Source of the DNA: Aurantiochytrium sp. KH105
Taxonomy: Eukaryota > Sar > Bigyra > Thraustochytrida > Thraustochytriidae
Assembly: GCA_003116975.1 (NCBI GenBank)
Contig: BGKB01000142.1
Coordinates: 62,001 to 126,000 of the forward strand
Direction: 5' to 3'
DNA: 64,000 nucleotides
Below, piece by piece: positions 1-8,705 of this stretch (its first letter is position 1; every line of letters starts with the position of its first letter). The position numbers and the translations under genes were made by a program. The notes below the pieces were generated by a model. It had not been told where the DNA came from, searched no databases, and saw only the letters and a list, made by a program, of their open reading frames with translations.

Positions 1-267
1 TCAAGTGCGGGTTGAGCGTGCCCCGCGAGCAAAAGTGCTTGGACGTGGCGAGGTGATTGCGGAGAGTGGCCAGCTGCGAACCTGAGCTGAAGTTTCCCAA
101 AATAATGAGAAAAACGCGCACTCTACCGAGCCAAAAGAGAGAATCGCCATTTTCACACACACACACACCGTCGAGCTTGCTTGACAATCAAGACCAAAAC
201 TCAAACCAGCAAGCACAGCAGAAACAACAACAAAACTCAACATCATTTCTTATCCTTTTTGGTAGTA

Positions 268-828
268 CTACGCCTTTTTGACGCGCGAAACGAGCTCTTC
301 GTAAAAGCCCTTGGCCAGATACAGACGACGCTGAAAAGGCATGGACTCTTGTTCGAGAAAGATGTGCTTGGCTGATGCCGGAGCATCGTTAATGTATTTG
401 GAAAAGTTGGCAAATCCTATACGAGCTGGGTCGCACTCGTGCACAAGCAAAACGGGTTTCTCCTCTTGCAACGCTGTTTCCAGCTCCATTTTCACGGCGC
501 CCTTGAACACCGTCTTGGAAAGGAAAAGCAAGTAGCACTTGGACTCACGGATGCCACGTCTCATGGCATCCTCTGCGAGATTGCCCTCGGTCTCCTGGTG
601 AACCCAAACCTTGAGTCCACGATTCCGAAGCTTCTCCGCCATGAGGTTACACACATCACCTACATCGACCTGACGATGGCTTATAAAGACGTGGTACTTG
701 AGTCTAGCAGCGAGAGGAATGTTCTCCTTTTCTATGTGACTCGTATCTACCTCATCTTCCGTCAATGAGCCGTCCTCAAAAGAAGGAGCAAACTCTGGAA
801 CTTTGGCATTTTTCGTCCCCACAGACAT
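268..828 (-). CDS. TIR-domain protein
   Basis: A 186-residue protein made almost entirely of one TIR-type domain. Residues 44-52 (KYHVFISHR) form the first beta strand and its AA-type motif. They are followed by a helix with conserved LRNRGLKVWV (about 68-77) and by YLLFLSKTVF (99-108). E115 in KMELETAL sits where enzymatic TIR domains carry their catalytic glutamate, and PVLLVHE (125-131) follows. TIR domains mediate assembly in immune signalling, or cleave NAD+ as in SARM1 and bacterial or plant TIRs; which applies here cannot be told. The reading frame stays open about 27 codons upstream but holds no ATG there, so the Met at 828 is the first usable start. An upstream exon is possible. No transmembrane, LRR or NB-ARC segment is attached. 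It reads away from the left edge and lies 262 nt downstream of the EF-hand gene on the same strand. Confidence 0.75.
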   Translation of the reverse strand: MSVGTKNAKVPEFAPSFEDGSLTEDEVDTSHIEKENIPLAARLKYHVFISHRQVDVGDVCNLMAEKLRNRGLKVWVHQETEGNLAEDAMRRGIRESKCYLLFLSKTVFKGAVKMELETALQEEKPVLLVHECDPARIGFANFSKYINDAPASAKHIFLEQESMPFQRRLYLAKGFYEELVSRVKKA

Positions 829-1090
829 GACCAGGCGTTTCCCGGACTCGGGTGTGGAAGTTGATTTCACGAGCGCGAGCGCAGAACCGGACTCGACATA
901 GGCACACACGCTGAGGCTAGTCGATTTCTTCTATTGGGCAGCAAGTTTGTTTGACGGCAGTATTCGCGAGAGACTAAACGTGTGCGGCGAGAGCACCCTG
1001 CGTGCAATAATGTCAAATGACAAAAGAGATGGTGAAGCGACGTCGATTATGGTTACACGGGTGTTTGCACTCATTCTATGGACAGAGCGA

Positions 1091-2479
1091 CTATGTTGGG
1101 ACCTGGAGCGAACGTCCGGTGACAGGCGGCAAGAGACTGACCTCAGACCTCGAGGTCCGCAAGGAGCGTGTCGATGGGTGTTGCTGCGTCTTGGGACGAT
1201 GCTCAGACGACGACGACGACGACGACAAGGATGGCCGACCGTGTCTCGAGCTCTTTTTGTGGTGTCGACGATGCTTGTCTGGCGTCCGATGACAACAGCA
1301 GTGCTTGCAGCAATTGAGCGCAGCACGCTCGCCGACTCGCGTGGGATGCTCCATTTGGGCGATGAATTCGCTAAAGGAGATGATGCCGTCTCCAGAGGTA
1401 TCGTACTTTGCAAAGAGTCGCTTGACAATTCGGGGTGGAATGTCCACAAAGCCAAGCTCCTCAAGACCCATACGAAAGGCATCCCGAGAAATTTCAGCAG
1501 CATCGCCGTGTTCCTGATCAAAAAGGCCAAATGCTCGTCGGAGGGCATGCGGGCCTGACTTGAGCTTTTGCTGGACTTTATCGACGACCATGGTCTCGAT
1601 ATCGACGTGATCGGCCGCATAGTCCCAGTGGAGCTTGCTGAGCCTCTTTTGCTTTTCAAGTGCCTTTTGCCGCAAGCGCTGGGCCTGCTTGTCAGCGGCC
1701 ATGTGCGCCACGGCGAGACCGTTGTGGCGTGCATTGCTCTTGAGGACAAACTCTACGAACTCAGAATACTCGATGGTCCCATTTTTATCGTCATCGAAGC
1801 GGTCAAAGAGTACGCGCAGGTCATCTTCCGAGAGCCCTTCGAGACCCATGCGTGCAAGTGTACTGCCAAACTCTTCGAAAGAAATGGCGCTGTCGCCTCT
1901 GCGGTCGCTGCAGAATTTTCGAAAGGCAAGACGCAGTGAGTTTGGTCCGCCTTTGATGCGCTCTTCAATTTTTTGCTGCAAAAGTCTCTCCGCGTCAACG
2001 CTGACAGTCTTCCAGCCAGTACGCATGGCAGTCTGCTTCATGATGCGCGCTCTCTCGCGCGCTCGCTTAGCATCTTGGATATCGGTATTTGACCGGCCAA
2101 TGTTTGAGTTTATTTGCGTAGCCTTGATGACATTGTTGGCGAACTCTTGCAGACTGATGCCGCCGCTACCATCGGTGTCATATTTGTTAAAAAGCTTGCG
2201 CGCGTCCTCTTCGCGAAGTCCGTCGAGACCGAACTTGGCAAGGCACTCTTTGAAGTTCTCAAAGGAGATTTCCGCTTCTTCCCCATCGCCTACGCTCATG
2301 TCGATTTTGCGGAACTGCTGCAGAATGCCGTTCGAGCCGCCCTTCGAGCGCTGCATGAGCTTGTCCAGGAGGAGGGTCTCCACGTCGACGCCATCGGTAA
2401 GCTGCTTTGCAAAGACTTCGCGCGCAAGTTCCTTGCGGAGCTCTGCGCGTCTGCGCCCCCGTTGCATGGGCGAGGACAT
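1091..2479 (-). CDS. Calcium-binding protein with three duplicated EF-hand modules
   Basis: A 462-residue intronless protein with three tandem modules of roughly 125 residues. Each module has a helical lead-in (K..R.K.GP..L..AF), a degenerate EF loop, then a canonical one. The canonical 12-residue loops are 101-112 (DTDGSGGISLQE), 229-240 (DDDKNGTIEYSE) and 360-371 (DTSGDGIISFSE). The partner loops near 60-72, 190-203 and 320-333 have lost the standard spacing of acidic ligands. The arrangement resembles calcyphosin-like or EF-hand-repeat proteins, and the protein is probably a cytosolic Ca2+ sensor or buffer. The tail (about 390-462) is basic, Cys/His-rich and carries a run of seven serines, so it is probably disordered. 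The ATG at 2479 is the first in frame. No catalytic domain is visible, so the partner is unknown. Confidence 0.85.
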   Translation of the reverse strand: MSSPMQRGRRRAELRKELAREVFAKQLTDGVDVETLLLDKLMQRSKGGSNGILQQFRKIDMSVGDGEEAEISFENFKECLAKFGLDGLREEDARKLFNKYDTDGSGGISLQEFANNVIKATQINSNIGRSNTDIQDAKRARERARIMKQTAMRTGWKTVSVDAERLLQQKIEERIKGGPNSLRLAFRKFCSDRRGDSAISFEEFGSTLARMGLEGLSEDDLRVLFDRFDDDKNGTIEYSEFVEFVLKSNARHNGLAVAHMAADKQAQRLRQKALEKQKRLSKLHWDYAADHVDIETMVVDKVQQKLKSGPHALRRAFGLFDQEHGDAAEISRDAFRMGLEELGFVDIPPRIVKRLFAKYDTSGDGIISFSEFIAQMEHPTRVGERAALNCCKHCCCHRTPDKHRRHHKKSSRHGRPSLSSSSSSSEHRPKTQQHPSTRSLRTSRSEVSLLPPVTGRSLQVPT

Positions 2480-3186
2480 CTTTGCACGTCAGTCTGAGTG
2501 ACAATGTACCTTTATTTTTCGTCGCCTCAGGCAGCACAGCTGGTATGTAGTATGTCCGTCTGAGTTTCTCGGTTTGTTTTCCTCTACACTTGGGCGGGGC
2601 CACTTGCGCGTCGGCGTCTCGTTACTATCGATTGATCGACTGCCCTGTCTCGCGTCGGCACGCCACGCCACGCCACGCCACGCCACACCACGCCACCCTG
2701 CGGCCCAGCTGATGATTCTGAAAGGCAGGCCAAGCAAAACACCCTCGACGAAAAAACTCACTCGATGCTCAATGTGCCGCGCGCGCTGCACCACATTCCC
2801 ACGCACACCTTTGGCGAGCGGGAACGCTTGGGGGTGTGCACTGTATAATTTTTCTTTTTACTGGTCGCTAAAAAAATGTAGTAAATGTGAGAAAGGAAGC
2901 GGGAGGGGGGTCCTCGCTCAGCAGACCGCAAATCGCTCGTGCGTGCAGCCAGGGGCTTGCGCTGAGACGAAGCGAGGAGTGACGAGGGGGCCGCGCGCAC
3001 TCGGGCGCGCTGCTCGCTCGCCTCGCTTGCAGAGAAAGGGAAGGGCTCTTTGCCGAGCCCGGGTCGCCAACGACTTGCGTCATCATTCAGAGTCGCGCGT
3101 CACTGCTCTCCCCTTTCACCCCGCACTACGAGGCGACGCGCTGAGGCTTTTCTCGTCTCTGCTGCTTTCTTCGTAAACAAGCAAGC
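2480..3186. other. Divergent intergenic region between the EF-hand gene and the MBOAT gene
   Basis: 707 nt that must hold both promoters. It contains a short CACGC pentamer repeat (about 2659-2697), an AT-rich island with a TATAAT-like patch near 2843 and an A/T run near 2850-2890. No coding segment is recognisable. Confidence 0.6.
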
Positions 3187-4167
3187 ATGGGACTCTTTGA
3201 TAGCTATTGGCCTGCGGCCGCAGCGTGGGCAATGTCGTATGGAACGATTTGTCTGCTCTCGCCATCCCTCGACGATCTCGCCAAGCGCATCTTTCCCGAG
3301 GGGTCTTGGGCTCACAAGCACCTCGTGTTCACGATGATTTCGCCGCTCATCGTTCTCGCGCCTTCCATGGTCTCACCGGAGGAGGCAGGTCTGCGCAGCA
3401 TCCTCATCGTCGCAGTGCCTTACTATATAATTCGCGCGTCGCAGACCTTTTACGAGGAGCGTTTTCGCAATGTGAGTGTGCGGGGCCGAACATTGCACAC
3501 GACAATTCTTTACCAGGACTATCGGTTTTGCAAATTCAATGTGCCCCCGGAACGAGCGCGGACCATCTTTTTCGACTCTCTGCGAAATCTCGTTACGTAC
3601 GCGTTACTCTGTGCTTCGTGCGTCGGCGCTCTTGTCCTGCGCAACAGGCTTCCACGCCCCTTTGCTTTTGCCGTAGGTACTTTGGCAGGCGCAATGTATC
3701 TCCACTCGTGTCTTGTCATCCTGGACAGTGCACTGGGCTTAGTTACTTCTCAAATGGCCATCGAAGTGCCTCCTGCGCAGAACAGCCCTTTGCTCGCGCA
3801 GTCTGTTGCTGAATTTTGGGGAAGGCGATGGAACCTGCTCGTCCAAGAGCTGCTCGAGTCTTACATTTATATCCCATTGCGTACAAGGTTGAACCTCGCC
3901 CGCCCTTTTGCTGTGATGGCTACCTTTATGGCGAGTGGTTTGATTCACACACCTCAGCTTTTTGCTGCGGGCATGCCCGTTCAGGATGCGGTAATGATGG
4001 CCTCGTACTTTGTCCTGCAGCCCTTTCTCCTCATGGCAGAGCAGGCGATTGGGGTCACGCGCTGGAAGTCGACCCTTTCCCGTCGCGTCTGGACGATCTG
4101 CGCAATTGGTCTTCCTCTACCGATGGTCGTCGCCCCTACGCTCGCGCTCCTGGGCGACCCCTTGTGA
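3187..4167 (+). CDS. Wax-synthase-like membrane-bound O-acyltransferase (MBOAT_2 type)
   Basis: A 326-residue polytopic membrane protein. The diagnostic wax-synthase-domain motif FWGRRWN lies at 210-216, preceded by the usual S-x-A-E. A conserved-type histidine sits at 254 in a hydrophobic helix (ASGLIH), where MBOAT enzymes place their catalytic His. Hydrophobic segments around 12-25, 45-62, 70-83, 136-151, 160-182, 242-260, 265-285 and 300-320 fit 8 helices. Family members transfer an acyl chain from acyl-CoA to a fatty alcohol (wax esters) or to related hydroxyl acceptors in the ER. The real acceptor cannot be predicted. Length matches plant-type wax synthases (about 330-350). The start is the first ATG of the frame. 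It is followed 607 nt later by the UQCC1-like gene on the same strand. Confidence 0.8.
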   Translation: MGLFDSYWPAAAAWAMSYGTICLLSPSLDDLAKRIFPEGSWAHKHLVFTMISPLIVLAPSMVSPEEAGLRSILIVAVPYYIIRASQTFYEERFRNVSVRGRTLHTTILYQDYRFCKFNVPPERARTIFFDSLRNLVTYALLCASCVGALVLRNRLPRPFAFAVGTLAGAMYLHSCLVILDSALGLVTSQMAIEVPPAQNSPLLAQSVAEFWGRRWNLLVQELLESYIYIPLRTRLNLARPFAVMATFMASGLIHTPQLFAAGMPVQDAVMMASYFVLQPFLLMAEQAIGVTRWKSTLSRRVWTICAIGLPLPMVVAPTLALLGDPL

Positions 4168-4774
4168 ATAGTAAAGAAATACTCTAGAACTTTTGCCAAT
4201 CGAATCTGCAATCGCTATTTCCCCTTGTTCAAAGCACGCTCGAGCGTCTCAACGACACCCACCCTCTTCTCCACTCTTCCTCATCACCAGGCCCGCCTCG
4301 TCGACTTTCCTCTGACCCACATGCCTGCACCATCATCTCCCACCTCTCTTGAAGCGAGCAGCCCTTGCGCGCGTGTTCTCCCATCTCGCATCCCGCCTGC
4401 TGCTCGTTTCCTCGTCCCTCTCCCGCCGCATCGATGGCGAGCACTTCGTCGCAGTCCCACCGAAAGAGGAGGCAGGAAAGCTGTGGCCACGAGCGGCAAA
4501 ATCTCCCTCGCCTCCTGCCTCTGATCAGCCTACCTGCTCGCCCTGCTTGGCCGCCCATTATACCGAGACTCCTCGGGTGGTGCAGCAGGACGCCATCGAA
4601 GAAAGCCTCGAGCCCCGCGACGGCAGCGGCGACGGCGACGGCAGCAAAGCCCGCTTCGTGCGCGCGGCAGGGCCGGCAGGGCAGGCAGGGCGGGGCAGGG
4701 CAGAGAGCGCAGGGAGGAGGAGAGCAAAGCAGAGCAGGCAGAGTCGGGGCCGCTGCGGAGACGCGGGGAGGAGG
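4168..4774. other. Intergenic region and probable 5' leader of the UQCC1-like gene
   Basis: 607 nt, C/T-rich between about 4220 and 4450 and G/C-rich afterwards. The UQCC1 frame stays open back to about 4349, but its translation there is low-complexity and unlike the family, so this part is read as leader rather than coding sequence. No other gene seen. Confidence 0.5.
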
Positions 4775-5737
4775 ATGATGATGCTGGCCAGGAGCGCGAG
4801 CGCGGCGACGCGCGGGGTGCTCGCGGCGAGGCCTCGCGCAGGCGCGCTGACGGCGGCGGCGACGACGGCACGGAGCGGAGCGCGGGCTGCCGCAGGCGCG
4901 CACGGATCGAGCGCGATGCGCCTTTTCTCGCAAGGAACGAAGCCGCCCAGCATGGACGAGCAGGAGAGTATGCTGACGAAACGCTACGGGTGGGCGCTGC
5001 GACTGCTCGGATTCTACTCTAAAGAGAGCCGAGACCTGCGACACGGCCAGGCGCTGTACAGAAGCTGCGAGGAGCAGGCCCAGATTGCCAATAAGGACCT
5101 TTCGTTTGGCCTGAACATGGACTGGTTTGACGTGCAAAACTTCCACCCTCGCCAGCAGCTGACCATGCTGCACGTGTGGATGGTGCATCGGCGGCTCCTC
5201 GCCGAAGACGAAGGCGGCAGGGACCTGCAAGAGGCACTCTTTGACGCTTGCTGGGAGCAGACGACTCGCTATGTGCGCGCCACGGGCGTCCACGAGCTCA
5301 CGGTCAACAAGCATCTCTCAGAGGTGCAGAAGAAGTGCTTCGCGGCGGCCATCTCGTACGACCACGGACTCAATATCACCAACGACGAAAACCTCGAACT
5401 CGGCAGCGCACTCTGGCGTAACGTGTACCAAAGCGATGAGAGCGTTCCTGACGAATGCGTCTTTCGCCTTGCAGAGTATGTCCGCAATCAGGTGAGCAGC
5501 CTCGAGCGTCTGGACCGCGAGACTGTTTTCGAGGCCAAACTCTCCTGGCTCGAGCTTAGCGCGCGTCCTTCGACGCTCGACTCATTATGGCGCCCGGCAC
5601 TGGCTGCCGACGGTCGCACGTATTGGTGGAATGTGGAGACGCGCGAAACGTCATGGCAAAAGCCCGACGAGAGCGAGGCCTCCTCTGAGAGCGAGGGCGG
5701 CGATAAGGGTGAGGTTGATGCCTTTAAGCGCGTCTAA
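4775..5737 (+). CDS. UQCC1: Ubiquinol-cytochrome c reductase assembly chaperone (UQCC1/Cbp3) with C-terminal WW domain
   Basis: A 320-residue protein. The first about 45 residues are Arg/Ala/Ser-rich without acids (MMMLARSASAATRG...), a typical mitochondrial presequence. Residues about 85-200 match the ubiquinol-cytochrome c chaperone domain: WFDVQNFHPRQQLTMLHVW, then the conserved block beginning WEQTTRYVRATGV and ending SYDHGL. In yeast and animals this protein works with Cbp6/UQCC2 at the mitoribosome exit to stabilise new cytochrome b. The unusual part is the end. Residues 272-297 form a WW domain with both tryptophans (W272, W294), the central YWW and the closing Pro. WW domains bind proline-rich ligands and are not usual in this family. 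Of three adjacent ATGs (4775, 4778, 4781) the first is taken. No intron seen. Confidence 0.82.
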   Translation: MMMLARSASAATRGVLAARPRAGALTAAATTARSGARAAAGAHGSSAMRLFSQGTKPPSMDEQESMLTKRYGWALRLLGFYSKESRDLRHGQALYRSCEEQAQIANKDLSFGLNMDWFDVQNFHPRQQLTMLHVWMVHRRLLAEDEGGRDLQEALFDACWEQTTRYVRATGVHELTVNKHLSEVQKKCFAAAISYDHGLNITNDENLELGSALWRNVYQSDESVPDECVFRLAEYVRNQVSSLERLDRETVFEAKLSWLELSARPSTLDSLWRPALAADGRTYWWNVETRETSWQKPDESEASSESEGGDKGEVDAFKRV

Positions 5738-6538
5738 TCGTGCTTTACTTGCAAGCAGAGCCTCGTTCATGTCTTGTCTCTCCTTGTTTTTTCCTCGACT
5801 CTGTCCGCACAATGTAGGGACAACAAGATGACAAGGAACTGGAAGGGAAGGGATGACTCAATGGAGGACCTCGCGTTGAGTTTGATTCGCGGTCTCTTCG
5901 CAATATAACACTCATACTCATACACACACGTTCTCTACCACAAATGAGAGGAGAGATGTTCGACCGATGCCTGCCAAGTGCAGGAATCGGTGACGTCAGG
6001 ACGCTCACCATTATTGTCTCTCTAAATCCTTTATCTAAATAGAAAGAGACAAGTCTGAATGAGGCCTCGCCAGTGAAAGATGAAGTCCATTTTGTACTTT
6101 TTTGTAATTCTCCGGGCTATTTCGGGGTTCAAATCGTTGGAGAAAGAGAGTGCAGCGATCGATGATTCGACAAGTCATGTCTCATTATATAAAAAAAAAT
6201 CCAATCAGTTAGAGTAGGATGGCTTCGGACGTAGAACCCTGCTGACGCCCTTGTGTTTGTCTGCCGAGAGGTCTCGTTCTTCGTAATCGGGCTTGCAACG
6301 TTGCTGTCGCCCTCGTGTCTGCCAAGATGCCGGCCGCAATTGTAGCAGTCGTCGAAGGCAATCTCTCAATGCCGAGATTCAAGCAAACTGAAGTGTTGAG
6401 CGGTGTGAGATACGAGCCCGAGTCACAGACTCGCTTGAGCTGAGGACACGGACGCGCTGCAAAAGCTGCAAGAGAGAATCCCGAGCGAGCGGGGCAGGCC
6501 GAGCGAGACGCGAGACACGCGCGACTGCTGCTGGCAAG
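5738..6538. other. Intergenic region between UQCC1-like and NAXE genes
   Basis: 801 nt, notably AT-richer than its neighbours from about 5740 to 6220 (3' UTR-like, with an A run near 6192). The last 150 nt before 6539 are GC-rich and would be the NAXE promoter or leader. No gene seen. Confidence 0.5.
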
Positions 6539-7264
6539 ATGCGGCAACTCATGCTCGGGCAGCGACTTGCGCAGGAGCTTGACGTGGAGCTCATGGGTTC
6601 GGGCGGCTTCGCGCTGGAGCAGCTCATGGAGCTGGCGGGACTGTCTGTAGCGTGCGCCATTGCGGCGGTGTGGCCGGTCGCGACGCGGCTTTTGGTGGTG
6701 TGCGGTCCCGGAAACAACGGAGGGGACGGCCTCGTTGCCGCACGGCACTTGCTTCACTTTGGCTACCATCCGACTGTGCTGTATCCCAAGGCCCCAAAGG
6801 ATAGCGGGACGGGCATCTTTTACAAGAACTTGCTCACGCAGCTCGAGAAAATTGACGTCCCTGTGCTGGATACTACACCGGAAACACTTTCAAAGGATAA
6901 TTATGATGTGGTGGTGGACGCAGTGTTTGGCTTTTCGTTTTCTCCAAGTGGTGGTATCCGCGCTCCCTTTGACGAAGTGATGGACCGTATGAAGAGGACT
7001 GAGCTTCCGATTGCCTCGATCGACATTCCTTCTGGCTGGGATGTGGAAAAGGGTGACGAGGCAGGTGATGGTCTGCGACCTGCAATGCTGGTCTCGCTGA
7101 CGGCGCCGAAGCTTTGCGCGGCTCACTTTACGGGGGAACACCATTTCCTGGGAGGCCGCTTTCTGCCTCCAAACATGCGCGAAAAGTACAACTTGACGGA
7201 TTTACCTCCTTTTGAAGGCACTGCACAATGCGTGCGGCTCGAATCGGACGTGTGTCGTATTTAG
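6539..7264 (+). CDS. NAXE: NAD(P)H-hydrate epimerase (YjeF_N family)
   Basis: A 241-residue single-domain protein. Diagnostic motifs in order are LEQLMELAG near the N-terminus (about 26-34), the nucleotide-phosphate loop GPGNNGGDGLVAARHL (56-71), VVDAVFGFSF (about 124-133), the catalytic segment SIDIPSGWDV (about 159-168) with its Asp, and LVSLTAPK followed by LGGRFLPP near the end. The enzyme interconverts R and S forms of damaged, hydrated NAD(P)H so that the S-specific dehydratase (NAXD) can repair it. It is usually mitochondrial or cytosolic. Length equals eukaryotic homologues lacking a long presequence. No ADP-dependent dehydratase domain is fused, unlike bacterial Nnr, so a separate NAXD gene is expected elsewhere. 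Single exon; the first in-frame ATG is used. Confidence 0.93.
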   Translation: MRQLMLGQRLAQELDVELMGSGGFALEQLMELAGLSVACAIAAVWPVATRLLVVCGPGNNGGDGLVAARHLLHFGYHPTVLYPKAPKDSGTGIFYKNLLTQLEKIDVPVLDTTPETLSKDNYDVVVDAVFGFSFSPSGGIRAPFDEVMDRMKRTELPIASIDIPSGWDVEKGDEAGDGLRPAMLVSLTAPKLCAAHFTGEHHFLGGRFLPPNMREKYNLTDLPPFEGTAQCVRLESDVCRI

Positions 7265-8705
7265 GTGCTCTTGGGCTCCGGCAGCTAAAGTTAAAAGTGA
7301 TTGCAGATGAGGACAATCACCATGATCAAGCAAGAGCAGATATCAGGAAACAATAAGATAGATAAATGTATGCTGGTGGCTAATTACCACAGTGACTCGT
7401 CAACCCCCCTTGACTGATTGAATCCGCGACATTTCCCAAAATCGCGAATTGCCGCAACCGTTCGTGACTGACTATTCGTGACTGGCTGTTCGTGACTAGC
7501 CGCTCGAGCAGTCAAAAAGCAGCCACATGACAATGACGAGAGTACAGGATACGAGCGGAGCGGCATCAACTTGAACAAGTACGACCAGTAAAGCGCACTC
7601 AAATCAAGACCGGGCGGGAAAGCGCGCTGGCAAGTGCAATTTTCACGGATTACGACTCGGACGAGCGCTCCGTTTCGGACAGGGTGAGCGCGAGGAAGAC
7701 GTCGAGGACGTGCACGACCCCCCGATCTCACGACCACCACGCCACTGAGTGTCGCCGACGATTTTACGTTTTCCTTCCTTTTGCGTTTTCTGCGGATCAT
7801 ACCTTGGCACTTTTGTTCAAGCAGTTTGTGCGAGGATTCCTCCAGACTTCATTGGCCCGGCTGCAGCATTTGGGACCAATGGAGTATACATCGTTGCGAG
7901 CAAAATGACTTGCTCGCATGGCCTATGATATCTGGCTACTTGGCTAGTCGACGACAAGCCAAATGGGGTGACTCGCCACCCCCACGAAAAGCGCAACGAG
8001 TCACGTTTTGTAGCTAGGCATATAAACCAGCCACCATGAGTCACCCTTCACAGTGATGGCTGTTGAATGCTTGGCTCGAGGCCCAACACGGCCTTTGGGG
8101 TCAATCTTGGGCTGTGACTGGCAAGCAAAGAGAAGAAGTGATTGGAAAAAAGTTTTAACTTGAAATCAAGCAAGCATCAAATCGAAATCAAAAAAAGAAA
8201 GATATCAATGTACCGTGCCATTCGTTCGTTCGCAATCGATGAAGATTATCGTTCGTTCATATATGAGGCCAACTGGCGCGTGCAAGCTAGCTGAATGGCT
8301 GGCTGGCTGACAGACTGACTGACAAGCTGAGCTACTAGAAGCTCAAGTCAAGCCATGTCAAATCCTGTCAGAACAGAACCGTGTAAAATGGAGTATGATC
8401 GATCATGCCATAGCAGCGCGAAAGCATCGCCAAAAGAGCAGGTGAGCTCGGGCGACAGAGAAATGGGCGAGAAAATGTGACTCGAGCATGAGCCGGCAGA
8501 GCGACCTCCTGTCACGTCGCCTTGTCTCCATCGCCCATTCTTTACACACACAAAAAGTTGGTGGACGAGGCGGCGTTGTCGTCAGTCCAGCTCCACCCCT
8601 GAAGCGCAGTTGGAGAAAGAGCGCGCGTTGCAGGTCAGTCAAAATTGACGTGAAAAGAGAAGAGAGAGAGAGAGTTGGGGTGGTGGTTGATTGGAAGGGA
8701 AAAAA
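7265..8705. other. Intergenic region between convergent NAXE and Myb genes
   Basis: 1441 nt without a recognisable gene. Mixed composition, with clusters of short tetramer repeats (GTTC/GACT/GGCT) near 8220-8330 and an isolated TATAAA at 8022. It contains the short TTCGTGACT array listed separately. Confidence 0.5.
7461..7502. repeat. Three tandem 14-bp repeats (TTCGTGACT core)
   Basis: TTCGTGACT occurs at 7461, 7475 and 7489 with exact 14-nt spacing and variable 5-nt spacers. Too short and too regular to be coding. Possibly a protein-binding array or simple slippage. Confidence 0.8.

Noticed and set aside
4349-4774. An N-terminal extension of the UQCC1-like protein
   Set aside because: In-frame but low in complexity and unlike the family. 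The Met at 4775 starts a good mitochondrial presequence.
6115-6140. A second tRNA T-loop-like string (GGGGTTCAAATCG)
   Set aside because: No pairing T-stem, D-arm or acceptor stem nearby.
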